Of a stretch of DNA of 64,000 bases, positions 62,167 to 64,000 are shown in pieces; positions within the stretch are counted from its first letter, which is position 1; each line of letters opens with the position of its first letter. Source of the DNA: Bacillota bacterium. GTDB taxonomy: Bacteria > Bacillota > UBA4882 > UBA10575. The stretch is taken from contig JAKOVI010000162.1 of assembly GCA_029782135.1 (NCBI GenBank), positions 17,322-81,321 of the forward strand, in the 5' to 3' direction. A program made the position numbers and the translations under genes. The notes under the pieces are model-generated. The model made no database searches, was not told where the DNA came from, and worked only from the letters and a program-made list of their open reading frames with translations.

Positions 62167-63396
62167 CTTAAACTCCACTTTATGGAAGATCTTCTTCCCT
62201 TTTTGTAAAATCAAGCCTTCCGGGTAATCACCGGGCCGGATCACCCGTTGCACCTCAGTCACTACTTCGTCATTCAAATATAAGCCCCGTTGATCGATCA
62301 TCCGCCGGGCTTCTTTTTTGGAAGGAACCAGGCCAGTGAGGACCACCAAATCAAGGAGCGGAATTCCTTCCGGATAGTCGGTCGCGGTGACCATCGTCAC
62401 CGGCAATGCACTGGCGCTCACCTTCCCGGCTTCAAAGAGCGCTTCGGCCGTTTTCTGGGCTTTTTTGGCTTCTTCCTCGCCATGCGCCAGTTTTGTCACC
62501 TCGTACGCCAGGATTTTTTTCGCCTCGTTAATCTCCTGGCCACGCAGCGCACCCAATCTTTTAACCTCATCCATCGGCAAGAATGTGAAGTACCCCAGGA
62601 AACGTTCAACATCATCATCGTGGGTATTCCGCCAGTACTGGTAAAAATCAAAAGGTGTGGTCTTCTTCGGATCAAGCCAGACGGAACCGGCTTCGGTCTT
62701 CCCCATCTTCTTCCCGCTGGCGGTCGTCAGGAGAGGCCAGGTCAAGCCGTAAGCTGTCGTTTCTTCCAAGCGGCGGATCAGATCAGCGCCGGCTAGAATG
62801 TTCGACCACTGATCATCGCCCCCCATTTGCAATTTACAACCGTACTTCCGGTTCAGAACCAAAAAATCATAGGCCTGGAGCAGCATATAGTTGAACTCAA
62901 TAAAGGAAAGACCGCGTTCCATCCGCGAACGGAAACACTCAGCGGTCAGCATCCGGTTGACGGAAAACTGGGAGCCAATCTCCCGGAGAAATTCGATATA
63001 GTTGAGGGGCAAGATCCAATCGGCATTATTGACCAGTAAAGCCCGGTCATTTGAAAAGTCCATATAGTGGGTAAGCTGTGCCTTAATCGCCTCGGCGTTT
63101 TGGGCAATTACCTCTTTGGAGAGCATCGTCCGCAGTTCGGTCCGGCCGCTCGGATCACCGATCATCACGGTGCCGCCGCCGACTAACGCAATCGGACGAT
63201 GACCGGCCCGTTGAAGATGGGCCAAAGCCATAATCCCCATTAGGTGCCCCACATGCAAACTATCGGCGGTCGGATCAAAACCGACGTAAGCGGTCACCTT
63301 CTCCTCGGCTAGCGTTTTCCGGAGTTCCTCCTCGAAAGTGACCTGTTTAAAGAAACCCCTTTCCTTTAATAGATCAAAGGCATTCATCGTCTTCAT
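62164..63396 (-). CDS. tyrS: Tyrosyl-tRNA synthetase
   Basis: 410 residues. HVGH in [15 protein letters not shown] (KMSKS equivalent) and a C-terminal S4 domain (about 345-405). ATG 63394-63396 lies behind GGAGGG; the longer frame covers the T-box terminator. Controlled by its tyrosine T-box. Confidence 0.96.
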   Translation of the reverse strand: MKTMNAFDLLKERGFFKQVTFEEELRKTLAEEKVTAYVGFDPTADSLHVGHLMGIMALAHLQRAGHRPIALVGGGTVMIGDPSGRTELRTMLSKEVIAQNAEAIKAQLTHYMDFSNDRALLVNNADWILPLNYIEFLREIGSQFSVNRMLTAECFRSRMERGLSFIEFNYMLLQAYDFLVLNRKYGCKLQMGGDDQWSNILAGADLIRRLEETTAYGLTWPLLTTASGKKMGKTEAGSVWLDPKKTTPFDFYQYWRNTHDDDVERFLGYFTFLPMDEVKRLGALRGQEINEAKKILAYEVTKLAHGEEEAKKAQKTAEALFEAGKVSASALPVTMVTATDYPEGIPLLDLVVLTGLVPSKKEARRMIDQRGLYLNDEVVTEVQRVIRPGDYPEGLILQKGKKIFHKVEFK

Positions 63397-63433
63397 CAAC
63401 CCTCCGTCTTGATCATTACAGAATTGCCTTAAC

Positions 63434-63745
63434 AAAAAACCTCTCATCCCAAAAGGGACGAGAGGTTGCTCGCGGTACCACCCTGTTTGCCATTTAACCT
63501 GCTTTTACTTTGTCTTCCCTTCAACCGCCCCACACGGGAGTTTCCGGTCGACAACGCAAAAGTTTAAATGACCACTCAATCTTTGCTAACGGCGAAGCCG
63601 GAGAACCCTACTTGCGCCGGACGGCGGTTCGGGCTTCCTCTCCCGGGGGTAACTTCAGAACCGGCCGGGTCAGTTTGCACCAAACACTGACTCTCTAAGA
63701 CCGGAACCTGGTTCCTACTTCTCCCGTTCATCGAGTTTGGAAATT
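63434..63745 (-). promoter_or_regulatory. T-box riboswitch of tyrS (Tyr specifier)
   Basis: Minus strand GGGTGGTACCGCG (63471-63483) followed by the terminator CCTCTCGTCCC/GGGATGAGAGG with six T (63434-63465). The specifier region reads CTGAAGTTACCCC, giving a UAC tyrosine codon. Confidence 0.92.
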
Positions 63746-63756
63746 GATTTTACGTT

Positions 63757-63785
63757 ATACTATCATGCTCTTGGGGATTTGTCAA
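63757..63785 (-). promoter_or_regulatory. tyrS promoter 2
   Basis: TTGACA (63780-63785), 17 bases, TAGTAT (63757-63762), directly before the T-box leader. Confidence 0.65.
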
Positions 63786-63812
63786 TTATAATTCATCTGC
63801 CGATAGTGTCAA
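63785..63812 (-). promoter_or_regulatory. tyrS promoter 1
   Basis: TTGACA (63807-63812), 16 bases, TATAAT (63785-63790). The two promoters abut. Confidence 0.8.
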
Positions 63813-63842
63813 GACACTGTAGATTTTTGAACCTCACATTAG

Positions 63843-63878
63843 CGAACTTCCCGTCGAACTTACCGTCAAACTGCACTT
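63843..63878. repeat. Short tandem repeat near the window end
   Basis: CGAACTTCCCGT, CGAACTTACCGT and a third degenerate unit. The rest of 63821-64000 shows no gene. Confidence 0.4.
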
Positions 63879-64000
63879 TGTTTATTTATAGCTTTTAAAG
63901 CAATTATTGTTGGATTACTACCACTGCTGAAAAGCGGAATATTATTGTGATATCCTTTCCCCAATATTTTAATTTGCTTTAAGCGCTTGAGCTCTTTATG

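Noticed and set aside
1..64000. CRISPR arrays, insertion sequences, toxin-antitoxin or restriction systems
   Set aside because: No regular repeat-spacer pattern, transposase or matching domain was seen on either strand.

Overview
The window comes from a spore-forming, anaerobic, fermentative Bacillota (clostridia-like), with roughly half G+C. The evidence is direct: Spo0A, an alpha/beta small acid-soluble spore protein, SpoVS, YlbJ, an AbrB/SpoVT-type regulator, T-box riboswitches, an electron-bifurcating type [FeFe] hydrogenase (HydABC) and a Rex redox repressor. A lineage near Hydrogenispora/Capillibacterium would fit, but that is a guess from gene content. Almost everything is chromosomal housekeeping on the minus strand; I see no prophage, insertion sequence or CRISPR array.

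Layout. 1-6.1 kb: DUF1292 protein, RuvX, baseplate-J-like membrane protein, phosphatase-like membrane protein, AI-2E-type transporter. 6.1-6.6 kb: gene-free stretch with a hairpin-rich element bounded by 50-bp inverted arms. 6.6-10.8 kb: ThpR, metallophosphoesterase, short FtsH and its membrane partner. 11-17.9 kb: HD-GYP and CheX-like pair, L,D-transpeptidase, beta-solenoid membrane protein, Ski2-like helicase, NAGS-like acetyltransferase. 18-26.5 kb: the redox block (rex, small 2Fe-2S protein, PAS-containing sensory hydrogenase, SpoIIE-type phosphatase, hydC-hydB-hydA) with three Rex boxes. 26.6-27.2 kb: five tRNAs. 27.4-34.1 kb: DUF3794, EamA transporter, second phosphatase-like membrane protein, SASP, YlbJ, YqhV, DUF441. 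34.3-42.3 kb: murA-ireB, then the operon rlmN-FHA-prpC-prkC-rsgA-rpe-cheX-like. 42.6-50.4 kb: spo0A, acetyltransferase, dipeptidase, spoVS, ymdB, unknown gene, rny, recX, recA. 50.6-57.7 kb: DUF458, ksgA, REC-GGDEF regulator, yabE, TatD-linked radical SAM, tatD, metG with T-box. 58.1-63.8 kb: abrB (plus strand), rsmI, a membrane protein, a large secreted FG-GAP-like protein, tyrS with T-box.

How the parts work together. Rex senses NADH/NAD+ and, from the boxes, represses itself and the hydrogenase operon. HydABC should oxidise NADH plus reduced ferredoxin to make H2. The sensory hydrogenase and SpoIIE-type phosphatase in the same operon suggest a second, H2- or redox-responsive output. The PrkC/PrpC/FHA phosphosignalling cluster lies near ireB (reoM), whose gene is translationally coupled to murA, the enzyme whose stability its homologues control. 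Sporulation entry is represented by spo0A and by an abrB promoter carrying an exact 0A box.

The less explained parts are the 6.28-6.51 kb element with its dispersed palindromic relatives, two paralogous phosphatase-like membrane proteins, two CheC/CheX-type proteins with no chemotaxis genes in the window, a hairpin between the rny promoter and its start, and several conserved-looking genes of unknown function.
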